DNA of 64,000 nucleotides from Mesostigma viride (GCA_009746045.1 RPFO01000213.1:412564-476563); one strand, 5' to 3'; counted from the stretch's first letter, positions 1 through 12,123 are shown. Notes: generated from the letters alone by a model not told the origin. A program made the numbers and translations.

Positions 1-312
1 TCGGCTGGTTGCTTAACGAATCTTTGGCTGATTTGGGTTCTTTAGTGAGTCGTGATGAATTATTGTATAGTGGATTCGGACCGGCCCAAGGGGTCGATGG
101 GCGAGTTTTATGTTTGTCAGTCTTGGGAACCTTGTACAATACCTGTACGGTTAACACACTAGCCTGGGGGTGCGTGGCCACGTTGTTTGTAGTGGCGTTT
201 TCAGCACTGTTCAGGCCGGCGTGTGACGCATGCCGGTGTTGGAGGATGATGTCAGCTTGTGTGTCGGCGGGCCATGCAAGCTAGGCAGGCAATGATCCGC
301 AATTATTTCTTT
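1..312 (+). repeat. Direct repeat A, copy 1 (left edge cut by window)
   Basis: Positions 1-312 recur almost unchanged at 1,561-1,884. The match opens with the same sequence (tcggctggttgctt) and runs to the aggcaggcaatgatccgcaa segment. The copies differ by point changes and small insertions, for example near 240/1,801 where copy 2 carries extra TA-rich bases. Short open frames inside are conserved only because the DNA is duplicated. I recognise no protein family and see no LTR ends. Confidence 0.75.
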
Positions 313-1560
313 CCCAATGGCGGCAATGGCCGCCTGCGCAAAATTGCACATTCTAGCGCAGGTTGCATCTGTCTTGTAGCCGAGGCAGATGGTGGCACAA
401 TCGCTAAGTTGTCCGACCAAGCATAGTATAGTTGGTCGTGCAACGGAAAGAAAAATTTAAATTTACCCCCATGTCGTTTTTCCCCGGCTGCGTGTCTTAT
501 TGACGTGGGCGAAGGATGGGGCGCTACTTCGGCGGTTTGACCAGCTTCGGCGGAGCTGTTCATAAGTTACTAAAACAGCTCTAGTGTCACATCGCAGGCT
601 TGCCACCTTGCGATGGTGCGTGGGAAGTGATTTGGACTCAAAAGGTCCTGAGCCAGGTTCCGGTCAGCAACGGCCTGTTTTTTTCATAAATTATTTTTTG
701 TGGCGGCAGGTCAGTTGTCCAGTTGCCCCTGCCGAGGAGGGGTAGTTGGGGACAATAGGAGCCGCGCGAGAGTTGCGCTCCGAAGCTAGAAATTTCCCTA
801 TTGCGAGACTCGAGTTCCAGGGAGGGCGTCCTAGGGAGGCGAGGCTACGCCAGACCTTTGTCGTTCCTTTTCGTCTCAGCACCTGCTGCGCGGCTCAGTC
901 TATTATGGTGCGGTAAGACCTCTTTCCTTTTTGGACGGTTCCGGAATTGCGAAATGCTGGCTCTTTTGGGGGGCTTGCTTTTGGGGTGGTCACCGGCTTG
1001 TGTCGCATTGAACCAGCGGGCCCCTGCGAGGGTTAATATAGCCTAGCGCGGGCTGAGTCGCCATTTAAGATGTTGCGACACGCTCTTTCGCGCACGGTGG
1101 TCATGAGTTTAATCGGCGCAATGGGGTTGGCGCCAGGGGGGGGTAATTGGGTGGAGGCTTCTTGCTTCCGCGTGCGGATTGAGAAGCCTTAAGGCCACTG
1201 TTAACTGCTGCATTTGTGGCAGGGCTCCACTTATTGTATTCAATCAAATGCTGGTCTTCTTGGGAGCTCAGTGATCTTAATCGGTTTTCTCTGAATATAG
1301 TTTAATTAACGCATGCGGGAAAGATAGGGCCGCTATGCCTTGGCCTGGATGTGGAAGGCTGTCTGCAACATGGGCTGACTAATTCGATCTGTACAAAGGG
1401 TTTCCTGTTCGCCCGAATTTTTCTTGGATGACCCGGTTGTTTATAAGGGTCGGTGGCTATTAATTAGTGGTCCGAGAAAATTAATGGTAGGTTTTATACG
1501 ACTTGCTTGCAAAGATTCGTGTTTGGTTGCACCAGCTGAGCTTAGGTGGGGACCTGTAGG
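313..1560. other. Unrecognised intervening DNA with repeat B copy 1 at 1,153-1,288
   Basis: I see no recognisable coding domain. One segment, from ggaggcttcttgcttccg at 1,153 to about 1,288, recurs at 1,906-2,042. Repeats A and B are therefore far apart in the first occurrence and nearly adjacent in the second, which suggests an insertion or deletion between them in one copy. Confidence 0.5.
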
Positions 1561-1884
1561 GTCGGCTGGTTGCTTCACGAATCTTTGGCTGATTTGGGTT
1601 CTTTAGTGAGTCGTGATGAATTATTGTATAGTGGATTCGGACCGGCCCAAGGGGTCGATGGGCGAGTTTTATGTTTGTCAGTCTTGGGAACCTTGTACAA
1701 CTACCTGTACGGTTAACGCACTAGCCTGGGGGTGCGTGGCCACGTTGTTTGTAGTGGCGTTTTCAGCACTGTTCAGGCCGGCGTGTGACGCATGCCGGTG
1801 TTACTTAATTTAGGATGATGTCAGCTTGTGTGTGGGCGGGCCATGCCTTAAGCAAGCTAGGCAGGCAATGATCCGCAATTGTTT
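1561..1884 (+). repeat. Direct repeat A, copy 2
   Basis: Near-identical to 1-312, in the same orientation. It is followed at 1,906-2,042 by the second copy of repeat B (first copy 1,153-1,288). The pair could be remnants of a tandem duplication or of an unrecognised retroelement. No terminal TG/CA pair with a target duplication was found. Confidence 0.7.
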
Positions 1885-2971
1885 CTTTCCCCTCCCTCCC
1901 ACCCTGGAGGCTTCTTGCTTCCGCGTGCGGATTTAGAAACCTTAAGGCCACTGTTAACTGCTGCATTTGTGGCAGGGCTCCACTTATTGTATTCAATCAA
2001 ATGCTGGTCTTCTTGGGAGCTCAGTGATCTTATAATTGGTTTTTTTCGCTCCTTGCGGCTACGTCGGCCGTAATGCATGCTGATAAGCACCGGTTGCATT
2101 GGCCGGCGATGGTGAGACTTTTATGGCCAGGCATAGTTCACTGGGCATGGCGAGGAAAGAGAAAAAAAGTATTATTTCCGGCTTCCGATTTTTCCCCAGC
2201 TTTGGGTCATTTTGAGGGCGGGTGCTGAGCAGGCCGCGACCTGCCGAGTCTCGCTTGCTGCTTTGCTGTGCAGTTGGACCATACCTGGGGATGCTTGGGC
2301 CGCAGGTTGGGGCCAGATAGCTGGCACTGATGCGACTGTGCCTCGGTCTGCGGCCTGGTGTTGCAACAACATTTGGTTTTAAAATAGCAGCAGCAGGTCA
2401 GCAATTTGCAACGGGTTTCTGCCGAGGGGGTGGTTGGGGCTGAAGGCGGCGCCAGGGAGTGCACCTTGAGCAGCTCAAATTTCTCCCACACCTAGAAACT
2501 GCGGGGCTTTGCAGTGGTCTTGGCCGTCGCAGACTTTGGTCAGCAGCTAGGTGGTCATGCAGCCACCAGGTCTTGGGCATGTGTCAGCTGGGCATGGGCT
2601 AGGTCTACGCCAACTCTCGAAGCTCCCCAGGTCGGTTAGGTCCTAAGGGGCGGCCATATTATATTGGAATCGACCTAGGGTTTAAGAAAGGCGGGTCGTG
2701 CAAAAATACAGAACGTGAGGGTGGTTAGACGCTGCGACCTCCCATCCCCATACATCCACAGCCGCCGGGAAAAAAGCCCTCAAAGGTGCAGGGGCATCAT
2801 TGGTGGGGCTCCCATTTGCGGCAGGGCGGTCACTTGGGGCAAAAGCGGGGTGGAGCAGGTTGAAGGGCAGCCAAGGCCAGGGGGTGGTCGGGCAACGTGG
2901 ACTTCATGAAGGCCTCATGCGGCATGTCTTATAGCATGACTAGTGACTCCCTTGAGCTTCTACCTATCGTT
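1885..2971. other. No gene recognised
   Basis: Apart from the second copy of repeat B (1,906-2,042), I find no protein domain, tRNA or transposon end in this stretch. Open frames here are short and unlike known families. Confidence 0.5.
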
Positions 2972-3327
2972 TTAACCCCTAAATGGTTTGGGTTACAGCC
3001 GATTTATCGGCTGTAAAGTGCGATTTTGGGGGATCACACCCTGAACCAAACCAACTATAGGTTGGTCTGAACCAACCAATTATAGGTAGGCTGTCCTTGG
3101 GGGCCAAGCATGTTCATATGTTGCCCCAACGCTTGATATATTTACACCTTCAGATATCTGCACGTGTGCTATAAATGACTGCAGTCAAAATCAGGGGGGT
3201 CAAGACGCGTGTTTTCATTTTTGGGAAAATATACAGGGTGACTTGCTGTAAAATACTTCACTACTTTACAGTAGAGATGATGAAGATTTAGTTGCTGAAC
3301 AACCAGAGCTAAACAGGTCATCATTTG

Positions 3328-3913
3328 TGTCAGTATGTTTGATACTTTTCTGCTGTTCGTCTTACCGGCAATATTTTCAGTTCACGTTGTCAAAGTCCGA
3401 TGTAGTATAAATCGGCATTGAATATATTTCCAGCACTGTTTGCTGACATCCGTACCGTACCTAGTGGTACTGTAGCCGCCTGACAAATTTGCCTGGATCC
3501 GCGCTTCGCGCCGACCCTATGTTCACTAATTTCTGCCCTGGAGGCGCAATGTCCTTGTACTTGCATACTAGTGACCCTACGCATCATTTTCGTGTTGATG
3601 TAAGCCACCCACTTGTGTGTGGCGGCTGGATGCACTCTAACTTGTACCGTAGATTATTTCTAGATCGACGGATACAGTGACGGTGTGTTTTTCCACATAC
3701 AGTAATGTTGCCCCTGCAATTGTCATGGCTACCGAGTTGGTCGGCTGAGCCCCAGTCTCATTAAGGCGTGACAGCCTAGTTGGCTGGTTGTTTTATTGCC
3801 TAGTTGGCATCTGTTTACTCTCGCACCTAGTTGGTGTCACCTCATATTATTAATACAAAAAGAGACTGATTACCAAGGGTCAAAGATCTGTCCTCCTCCT
3901 CCGTAATTTAACA
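3328..3913 (+). repeat. 5' LTR of the gag-only element
   Basis: A TG...CA-bounded 586-bp repeat, closely similar to 5,332-5,923. Differences are a few substitutions and a 6-bp change in a TCC run near the 3' end. A primer-binding site follows directly. Confidence 0.88.
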
Positions 3914-3947
3914 TGGTATCGCCAGCGAGTAACCTTCTGTAATTCGG

Positions 3948-4376
3948 TTGATGTCAAGATTTCATACGTACATGTCCGTAGACCCACAGCCATATAAGCA
4001 TATTACAATTCGGGGTGCTTCTGACCCCATACCCAGCCCTGACCAATCTGTCGAGGTCAAGTTTCATGATCCGGAACTGGGAAGGAGTGTTCGAATCGTC
4101 TACTCTGGCAATCGCTTCCTTTATAAAGACATAATCACGTATCTATACGCAAGGACTGGTCGTCTTTTGACCAGAGGGCGCAGTCTGGTCCACGACACAC
4201 AAGCGAGACCCTTTGTCGTACATATTTTAGGGGGGCTCATTCGGCATTACTACTTACGACGCCAAAATCTGGCATACAATAAACTCTATGCTCTACGACT
4301 GGAGTTTGGTGCGGACTGCAACCATCGCACACTACTTCCTGAGCGACAGCCAGCAAGAATACTACTTCCTGAACGA
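3948..4376 (+). CDS. Unrecognised frame between primer site and gag in the gag-only element
   Basis: An open frame starts at ATG 3,948 (with a second ATG about 9 residues on) and runs past 4,376 until stop at 4,460. It reads like real protein: mixed charge, regular hydrophobics, and a central stretch rich in R, Y and L (for example RIVYSGNRFLYKDIITYLY). It is unlike the gag, which begins further on in another frame. I do not recognise the family. It could be an N-terminal gag region too diverged to place, or host sequence captured by the element. The 3' limit given is approximate because the gag-like frame starts at 4,403. Confidence 0.4.
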
Positions 4377-4402
4377 GTAAGACCTTTCTTTTCCTTTTTC
4401 GA

Positions 4403-5291
4403 ATGGCCAACCCAGCTGTTGTTCGCGGCATCAAGGAGGGGAGAGTGTTGGGTGCACTGAAGCACTTGTCTTTTGATGGCGAGAGACTAAACGATTTCCC
4501 TGTTTTTAAACTCAAAGTCGAAGGTACCCTGAAGGCAATTGGATATGAGGCCCTGAAGGGCACTGGCGTCATCAATGAGCAACAACAACGCCTCGGCTAT
4601 GCATCTCTCCTGTCAGCTGTAAACGGGACTGCAGCTCTGTACGCAGCCCCGGCTCCAATTAAACGGTTTACTTCACGAAGCGTGGGCAATTCTGGTGGAC
4701 GTATATGCAGGTCACGATCAGACCACCTCCACACACCAGGCGACGACGCTCGAGGAGCTGCTGGCAACTGAAAAGGTGCCAGTAGAGAAGGTGGCAGCCC
4801 ACCTCAACGAGATGGAGCGGAAGTATCTCGAATACAACAAGCTAAGCAGCAACAAGCTTCACGATTCTATCCTGGTGACAAGCCACCGCAGACGTCTTCC
4901 AGCGGTACACCTGGCAGCCTATAACCTCCCTGTAGACCTCTCATGGAAGGATTACATACAAGGCAGCAGTGCTCAAGGCTGACGATCATCTGCGGGTCAA
5001 CCGTAACGGTGCAGCACCTTCGTCCAGCAACACCAGCGGTACCGCCTACACCACCCAGGTCGCCTGTCCTCACTGCCAAGAGGACCTGGATGAGACTGTC
5101 TTTCACACCGCGCAGGTCCGAAGGTCAAGACCTGTTCACACTGCCGTCGCACCGGGCACACCAAGGAGCGGTGCTGCGCTCTCCATCCTGAACTCAAGCG
5201 GGCCAAGAGTGTGGCCAACGCCACTCTGGATCTCCAGAAGATGAACCTGGATCAGGAGCCTGGGGAGGTCCCCCCTGGCTTTGTTTTCTGA
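4403..5291 (+). pseudogene. gag: Copia-type gag, frameshifted
   Basis: The gag reads through at least three frames. The first piece (from ATG 4,403) has the FDGERLNDFPVFKLKVEGTL pattern of Copia/UBN2-type gag. The second (about 4,660-4,980) continues with HEAWAILVDVYAG and a charged helix (LNEMERKYLEYNKLSSNKL). The last carries a CCHC zinc knuckle, CSHCRRTGHTKERC at 5,133-5,174, then HPELK and ends PPGFVF at a TGA (5,289-5,291). The minus-strand Copia at 56,606-61,630 has the same knuckle-HPELK-GFVF layout, so the two gags are relatives. Because of the frame changes this copy is probably no longer functional. Confidence 0.75.
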
Positions 5292-5331
5292 ACAGTTCTT
5301 ACCTGTAGCCCCGCCTCACAGCATGGGGGTG

Positions 5332-5923
5332 TGTCAGAATGTTTGATACTTTTCTGCTGTTCGTCTTACCGGCAATATTTTCAGTTCACTTTGTCAAAGT
5401 CCGATGTAGTATAAATCGGCATTAAATATATTTCCAGCACTGTTTGCTGACATCCGTACCGTACCTAGTGGTACTGTAGCCGCCTGACAAATTTGCCTGG
5501 ATCCGCGCTTCGCGCCGACCCTATGTTCACTAATTTCTGCCCTGGAGGCGCAATGTCCTTGTACTTGCATACTAGTGACCCTACGCATCATTTTCGTGTT
5601 GATGTAAGCCACCCACTTGTGTGTGGCAGCTGGATGCACTCTAACTTGTACCGTAGATTATTTCTAGATCGACGGATACAGTGACGGTGTGTTTTTCCAC
5701 ATACAGTAATGTTGCCCCTGCAATTGTCATGGCTACCGAGTTGGTCGGCTGAGCCCCAGTCTCATTAAGGCGTGACAGCCTAGTTGGCTGGTTGTTTTAT
5801 TGCCTAGTTGGCATCTGTTTACTCTCGCACCTAGTTGGTGTCACCTCATATTATTAATACAAAAAGAGACTGATTACCAAGGTTCAAAGATCTGTCCTCC
5901 TCCTCCTCCTCCGTAATTTAACA
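5332..5923 (+). repeat. 3' LTR of the gag-only element
   Basis: A 592-bp partner of 3,328-3,913, preceded by a G-rich polypurine tract and followed by the second ATTTG target duplication. Confidence 0.88.
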
Positions 5924-7329
5924 ATTTGGATGAGTATATCACAAGTTACACTCTATACAAGCTGCAAGGGTGACTGTGGCCTAACACTACCAAGGGGATG
6001 TGCACTAGGAAAGCATGGTCATATCATGTGCCAATGTGGTCAACAAATGCCATTCAACCCACTTCCATTCAGCCATAACAGGACAACATACTTCATGATT
6101 ATATCACTGTTATATGACAGCTTGGTATGTGTGGGAGCCCATGCATGGATGGAGGGAATGCGCTAGAATACCTACATACCTACAAAGGGGTGTGATGTAA
6201 GTGTTTATTAGTGTACCAAGATCACAGGCTGAGGTTGGACATGCTTCAGGTGTTTCTTACAAGAATATACAAGGCTAAAACAGGCAAAGCTTGATATGAC
6301 ATGGCCAACATATCTGCAGGCACATGCTGGCAGTAGTTTCTCACCAAAAGTTTTCACTCACCTTTTGATGCTTGGAAGCACCCTTCAACCAACATGAGAC
6401 CACACAATCACGCAGTATGAAAGTGGGAAGAGGATGACTAACATCTATAAAGATGTTTAAAAAGTTCTATACTGAGCATAGAAACCTACACAACCACACT
6501 ATGGTGAGCCCTATGCCTGGTAAGATCATCTAAGAAGAGGGTTTTAGAGAGGGGCAGAGCCTTGGTTAAGAAAGAGCATGGAAACTGCAAAGCAACAACG
6601 CATCACAAGCTTAAACGTATATGAGTGAGCATTAATAAACGATAAAGCAGCGATATCCCATCCTTACATGGCACGGCTGGCGTTACCTTGGGCCAGGTGC
6701 TGCCCGCAAAAGTTGCTTTTTGCGGAACTGAAAACATGACGTGACAGAGTGGCCGAAACAGTTGAATATTTACTGCCGTTGTTTTTTTTCGACAACCATG
6801 CATGATACCAAGTAGAAATAAACCTCTAAACCCGTCGTGTTGCGCCGTAATCCTTTTGTACTAATCCATTTTGTCGGCCAGGCTGATCGCACGTTTTTCC
6901 GGCAAGAACTCTGCCGAAACCTAGCAAACATTATTGCCGCGAGATAAAAATTAATCTGTAGTGTACCTTTAAGACGTATTAAACTTTTCCTGAATTTGGC
7001 CAGCTAATTCGTCCGCAAACGCAAACTGCATGCATGGGCGCACACCGCCATGGCTAGGTCATGCATTTCTGGAACTCACGTTTCACGTGAAAAAGTACCC
7101 TTATGTACCCACGGTACTTTGACAGCTCTGAACATGGTCGTAAGTTTGTCAAAAGGTATAGAACTTAGTAGTATCCCGCTGTGAAAAAAATAACAAACTT
7201 TCACTCTCTCAGCTAAAAGTTTTTGAAATTCTCAAAACTGTTCCCGCAATTTGGTCCCCCCCTGTGCAGCCGATGCATCCGCTGTAGGTCATTTTTTGGC
7301 GGAAAATCGGCTGCCAAACCATTTAGGGG
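5924..7329. repeat. Right half of TTAA element A
   Basis: No credible gene. On the opposite strand this stretch matches 41,400-42,600 in blocks, for example around 7,030-7,100 (catgcatgggcgc and tcatgcatttctgga) against 41,490-41,580. This shows a dispersed family. It ends with subterminal cggctgcc motifs and the terminal repeat at 7,314-7,329. Confidence 0.65.
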
Positions 7330-7333
7330 TTAA

Positions 7334-8917
7334 TGAAGATGCTGGTTTCTGTGGGAGCGAAAGTGGGACAGAAACCATGGTTCCCTGAACCGGGTTTCTT
7401 ATAATGTAATGCGGGAGCAAGCCGCAGAGTCGGCAAACCCTACCGTACATACATAGCTGTTTATATAGAATTCATTGCATACATATGTACATACAATCTA
7501 TTAGTTACCGTTTGATTGAGAGGTGATTAGGCCCAGGGCAGGCCTCCGCTAGAGGCCCGCGGTTTCGTCCTTGGTGTGCTTGGATAAGGAGCTGCATGGG
7601 CTTGTTGAGGCCATATCAGCAACCGACTCATGCATGCCTAGGTAGATCGATTTGGTGACATCAATCGCTTACACCGACCGGTGTATGTACGGGAAGCTAG
7701 CTTCTGTCGTAAGGAGGCTCGAGTAATTTTGTAGGTCTCTTTCTTCGCTCCCACACACCCTCCCTCAGGACGAGCTTTAATGAATATGCTGGTTTCAGAG
7801 AGAGCTAACACGGGAGTCTTATGCATTAGCATACCACACCTGTGGTGAAAATATTCTGGCAAATTCAATTGGGGGGCGCCAGGATAGCATGGATGTGGTT
7901 GACCGGAACATACCAGGACAAGAATTCTCGGAGTCCCTCCTGGTTACGCCGTCGAGTGCAGGTGGTGTTGGACCACAGATCCAAGTGTTATCCCGCAAGT
8001 CCCTGCCACGAAGGCAACAGTAGTGGATGCAGACAAGTTTTGGGGGGACGAGAACCAAACCCAGCTGGCCCAGAATATATTTCATGGCCAAGTTACGCAC
8101 AGGGATGCATGAATGGAAGCCACAGTGTTGTTTAGAGACCAAGGACAGTGCGATGCACCCCCCTTTCTGAGATGCACCGTGCAGTTCGGAAACAGCAGCC
8201 GCAGAGCTCCCGACTGCTTCAACTTTCCTTGCAACTAACTTGAACCCTGAGAACTGCCTCGCTGTTAGGGACGGTGAACAAACCGATGTGTCGCGGATCA
8301 AAAGGGCAGGATGAAAGGGCATGATGAAGTGGTCGCAGCTTCTAAAGAAAACAATACATAGAAGCGAGTATGTACAGTCATCCAGACACCAAACTGATTA
8401 ATGCGACGCGGACCAAAAGGGCGTGTGAAGTCAAAGAAGCCTTCCAAGAAAAGAGAGTCGAGGAACAATACGGCTTCGAAGGGATACCGAGAGCCATCCT
8501 CAAGCTATAATCCAAAATGCCTGTTATTGGACTTTCAAAGTGATCTGGATTTTCCTAGCATTCCAAATGGCATCCATGCTTGCAGTCTGGCACAGCTGCG
8601 GCGATGCAGCCAACTTGCGAAGCAAAACAAGGGCACAGTTTACAAGTGTTCGCAGAAGGCTCACAGCTGACCGAGCGTGGTTCTGGTTGCAAGGCTTACA
8701 ATTTGGTTTTTATCTTCAACGACGACGGGATGGTGCCGGACAGCTTGTTGTCACTAAGATCCCTGCAGGATGATCCGCGCATGATTGACAAGGCTCGCAC
8801 CATATGAGCAACAAAATTAGGACAGCGCACATGCCAACAAGGTAATTACATGTGTGATACGGTCAAGGCAACCCCCACGGATGCGGGCGGCATGAGGCAA
8901 AGAAAAGGCATGTAGTT
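7334..8917. other. Unrecognised DNA with weak coding-like patches
   Basis: Around 7,850-8,330 the plus strand reads, across stops and frames, stretches that look like decayed protein (for example IPGQEFSESLLVTP and LAVRDGEQTDVSRIKRAG). A basic 89-residue frame lies at 8,401-8,670. I cannot assign any of them. Two similar segments (gaagatgctggtttctg near 7,335 and gaatatgctggtttcag near 7,780) hint at an old direct duplication. Confidence 0.3.
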
Positions 8918-8946
8918 AGCCTCTAGATCGCGGAGATGCAAGGCAG
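8918..8946 (+). repeat. Outer inverted repeat, left arm part 1
   Basis: The sequence tagttagcctct...cgcggagatgcaagg at about 8,918-8,946 is repeated inverted at about 18,120-18,152. In the right copy it is directly joined to ggccgcggcccgaggct. In the left copy that second part stands 410 bp further on (9,355), so about 410 bp were inserted here. Confidence 0.65.
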
Positions 8947-9354
8947 TTACCTGAGATACCTCGAGGCTGACTTGTGGCCGGAGCCACACAGGGGGAACAT
9001 ACAATGTGACCGGAGTTATTCTGGCGGAGACTGAATAACAGTGCCGAGCGCCGGTTGTGGCGCGACGCACACACGTGTACGCAAGTTACGTAGCTAGCAA
9101 CCAGTCTAGTGGACGTTGTGCGTAACTTAACGTTGCTACAGGTCTAGAAGCCTCTAGAGCCTGGGCACGTGGCGGACAATTGTGCGTAGTCCAGTTGTCC
9201 TAGGGAACTCGTGTGAGTGATGTGTTCACGACATATAATGTGTGCCCACTTATGGAGTGAATAATGACAAGGAACGCCCGATCCCTGGCGTTACTGAATA
9301 TCACAGCCTCACACTGAGTTCCACCAACGTCTGCCAACGTCTCTCTATCTAACT
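8947..9354. other. Insert of about 410 bp within the outer inverted repeat
   Basis: This interrupts a repeat that is continuous in its inverted copy at 18,083-18,152. Both edges carry AAGG (gcaagg / ctaagg), a possible 4-bp target duplication. There is no coding signal. The type is unknown. Confidence 0.4.
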
Positions 9355-9383
9355 AAGGCCGCGGCCCGAGGCTAAGTGCAGTC

Positions 9384-9492
9384 GACTAGGCCTGGGCAGA
9401 CGCGCCGTGACAGATGCCAGCTATCCGCCGGTACTCAGTGAGTACCGGCGGATAGCTGGCATCTGTCACGGCGCGTCTGCCTAGGCCTAGTC
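9384..9492. repeat. 109-bp near-perfect palindrome
   Basis: Two arms of 54 bases (9,384-9,437 and 9,439-9,492) are complementary with one mismatch, around a single central G in actcaGtgagt. It sits inside the left flank of the hAT-like element, splitting a gtcgacta/ggcctagt sequence that is continuous on the right flank. It is therefore probably a small fold-back insertion. Confidence 0.85.
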
Positions 9493-9602
9493 AGTGATAG
9501 GAAATACGTTTTGCAGTACGGGAAATACATACGCTGAATACGGAATACGGACGAAGATTTTGCCGTATTGCGAAAATACGCAAAAATACGGAAAATACGG
9601 TG

Positions 9603-10491
9603 CACGCACGCTTTTGCGCGCCAAAGGCGCGTTTTGGCCAAGGTTTCGACGTTTTGACAGTCCCGCGCGCGCCAGGCCACTTGCGGTCAGCTTGTCATTA
9701 TTAGGCGAAAGCTTAGTAATTCTACCATCTTATCGAATGCACTGCCGGAGTGCAGGCCCGAGATAACCAAAGTATACAAGGCCACCTTTTTGGCAAAGGT
9801 GCCATGCATGGCGGCTCCATCAATATGGATTACGCCTCTGGAGAGGGTGATGCTAGGCAAGCTTAAGAAATAGAACCTGGTTGCCCTAAATATGCCGTAT
9901 CAGGATTGGTAGCTTCCTCAAAGATTGGACATGCAGTATTCTTACTGATTTTAATGTGCTACCTAATGGCAATGAAAAGCACTGCGATTTTTCTTGCCGC
10001 AAGCTCGGATTGCAAGGCGCAGTTTTCGGTGCAAATTAATTGCTGCTATATCAGTTAGTTTCATTATCATTCATTCCCGACGCTCACATGCAAAGGCGGT
10101 CCTGAAATTTGCAGCAGTTACCTATTCTTTCACAGCATCTTTGAGATGCCGCAAAGTGCAAACTTTACGGGCATCGACTGGAACCAGCTGAAGTCAGGTA
10201 TGGGGCATTGCGGAGGTATTATTGGTTGCTCTTAAGCTGCTATTGATTAGATAATCGTACGAGTCAGTGTGGCCTGTCTTATATGCGGACTCAAATAATA
10301 GCTCTTTGTTCCCTTTTGGGTTCCTGTTAACTGTTTACGTGTGGACAACACCACCATGCTAGCGTCATGGGATGAACGCTACGCCGAGTCATCGATGTAA
10401 AGCATATGTGTGTCTAATAGTGCGTTCCAGCTATATCCCTTGTTGCTTTTCTAATAAGTGAGACAACGGCCCTTTACATTTGTGTTGGTAT
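9603..10491. other. Interior of hAT-like element, left part: no gene seen
   Basis: No recognisable domain in either strand. The last five bases (GGTAT, 10,487-10,491) are the target duplication of the Copia-type element. Confidence 0.5.
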
Positions 10492-11074
10492 TGTTATATT
10501 ATAGGTTTCAGCTCGCAGTCACATGGAAATAATTAATGATTGTGTGCCGGTACTTAGCCATTTTGTGGTTCGAGGCGTTCGGGTTAATTCAGCGCATTGG
10601 GACTTAGCCGTTTTGAGGTTCGGCTGAATTTTGGCTTGTGTGATCCACAACGATTTAAGTTACGCTGTGTGCGTTATGCCTCGTGAGTTACGCCCTAGAC
10701 TTTGGCTGTGCGGCACTGGTCCGGTACTGAGGTGCGGACTAGGATTCTGGGTACTGCCGGCTGGCGTGACAAGTGGCGAGATACTGGTGTGTGTCGATTG
10801 GTCGGTACTCGGCTGGTGTGTTGTAACGGAGATGTGTAACGGAGATGCGTTCCCAGGCTTGCGTCGGTGCCTAGCGCTGCAGGCTAGCCTAGCCGCCTGA
10901 CAGACGATGATGATCCAAAAGCCAGCATTGTGTTGCGGCGGTCCAACGGTTGTTGCTGCTATGCTGGCAATGGCTATGGTTGCGCTGGTAAATTAAGCTG
11001 GGGGCTTGGCTCTGAGTTTGTAACCTGATTACCGTAAAATTATCATTTAATAAAATTCGAACTCGATTTTAACA
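10492..11074 (+). repeat. 5' LTR of Copia-type element 1
   Basis: 583 bp, TG...CA. A TATA-like ttatattata lies at the left edge and an aataaaa at about 11,049 could be a polyadenylation signal. It matches 16,703-17,286 almost exactly. Confidence 0.93.
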
Positions 11075-11114
11075 TGTACTAGGACGGGGTTAATTAATAA
11101 GGAAAAACGTAGCA

Positions 11115-12089
11115 ATGTCGGATCAAGAACAAGAAGAGACGGATTCGAGAAAGCGTACTGGGTGGAAGGATTTAAGAAATGAGAAGAATTTGATAGAGCT
11201 GTGCAAAACACGAGTCGGGACAATTCCTCTTGATGCGGCAGTGACATTGGTAGAGGATTTCTGTGACAGGTTTGAGGCGTTTGTGGCGGATCATGCAGAT
11301 AAAACCGAGGATCTGTATGGGCTATTCCGGGATGCCGGAATGTTTAGAGCCGACAACGCCATTCTAGTAAATTGCCTGCGCTCCTGCCGTGACGAGAAAA
11401 TCGAGGGCGCTGCAATTGGAGGTAGGTTGCGTGCAGCACTTCTTGAATCGAAAGCATCTGCCAAGTCTCGTCATGTTGGCATTTATAATTGGGTGCCGAA
11501 GCGTCCCTACACACTCGACCTTCTCGCTTTGAGAAATGCGAGAAACGAGAGTGTAAAGGATGGCATTCCGGTGGTGGAACTGGCGGTGGTGGACCGTTAT
11601 GTTCGCAATGCCAAGGACCTTAATTTCCAGAATGCCATGGCAGCTCTCAAGCGTGAGAAAGCCGAGGATGATCTCAATAAGGCGATTGAGGTTATCACGG
11701 GCATTGTCGAGGGTGAGGAGAGGGACATGGTGGCCCAACTGCGGGCCCAAGGTAAGCTCAATGAGCTGGGTCTGATTTCCCCTGCATTACCGCCTGTCGC
11801 TGTGAATTCCATTCCTTCTTCTGGTGGTGCCCAAGGTGGTGCTGCTAAAGCGCCGGATGGGGGCAAGGTGGCCGCCATTGCGGGCGGTGGTGGCTCTAGC
11901 GGCGCGGGGCCCAGCGGGCCTCGGGGCAATGGGGGCCCGATGCGTAGGGGCAATAAGGGCAGCTTCAGCCGAGCGCAGCGCATGCCTGGGAAGCGATGGC
12001 AGCAAGGTAGACAGCAGCCATACCCGCAGCAGCAGCAGCATGCACAACAGCCTGCAGCTGCGTCGCCGTATCAGCAGCAACAGCGCTCG

Positions 12090-12123
<34 letters not shown>

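Larger units (their letters stand above)
3328..5923 (+). mobile_element. Gag-only LTR retrotransposon (TR-GAG-like), nested in element A
   Basis: Two direct repeats of 586 and 592 bp begin TGTCAG and end TTTAACA. They are flanked by the 5-bp target duplication ATTTG (3,323-3,327 and 5,924-5,928). The first LTR is followed at 3,914 by TGGTATC, the usual start of an initiator-Met tRNA primer site, and the second is preceded by a short G-rich polypurine tract (gcatggggg). The 1.4-kb interior has room only for a gag region plus one extra frame. No protease, integrase or RT is present, so it must have moved with enzymes supplied by another Copia-type element. Confidence 0.88.
2976..7329. mobile_element. 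TTAA-flanked (piggyBac-like) non-autonomous element A, interrupted
   Basis: TTAA stands at 2,972-2,975 and again at 7,330-7,333. Just inside are 16-bp perfect terminal inverted repeats, CCCCTAAATGGTTTGG at 2,976 and its complement ending at 7,329, followed by subterminal cagccgattt similarity. A TTAA target and CCC-starting ends are hallmarks of the piggyBac superfamily. No transposase is visible, so this is a non-autonomous (MITE-like) member. Without the LTR element nested at 3,328-5,923 it would be about 1.75 kb. A perfect hairpin (acagccgatttatcggctgt) lies close to the left end. Sequence around 5,950-7,100 is related, inverted, to 41,400-42,600, so the family has further copies. Confidence 0.8.
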
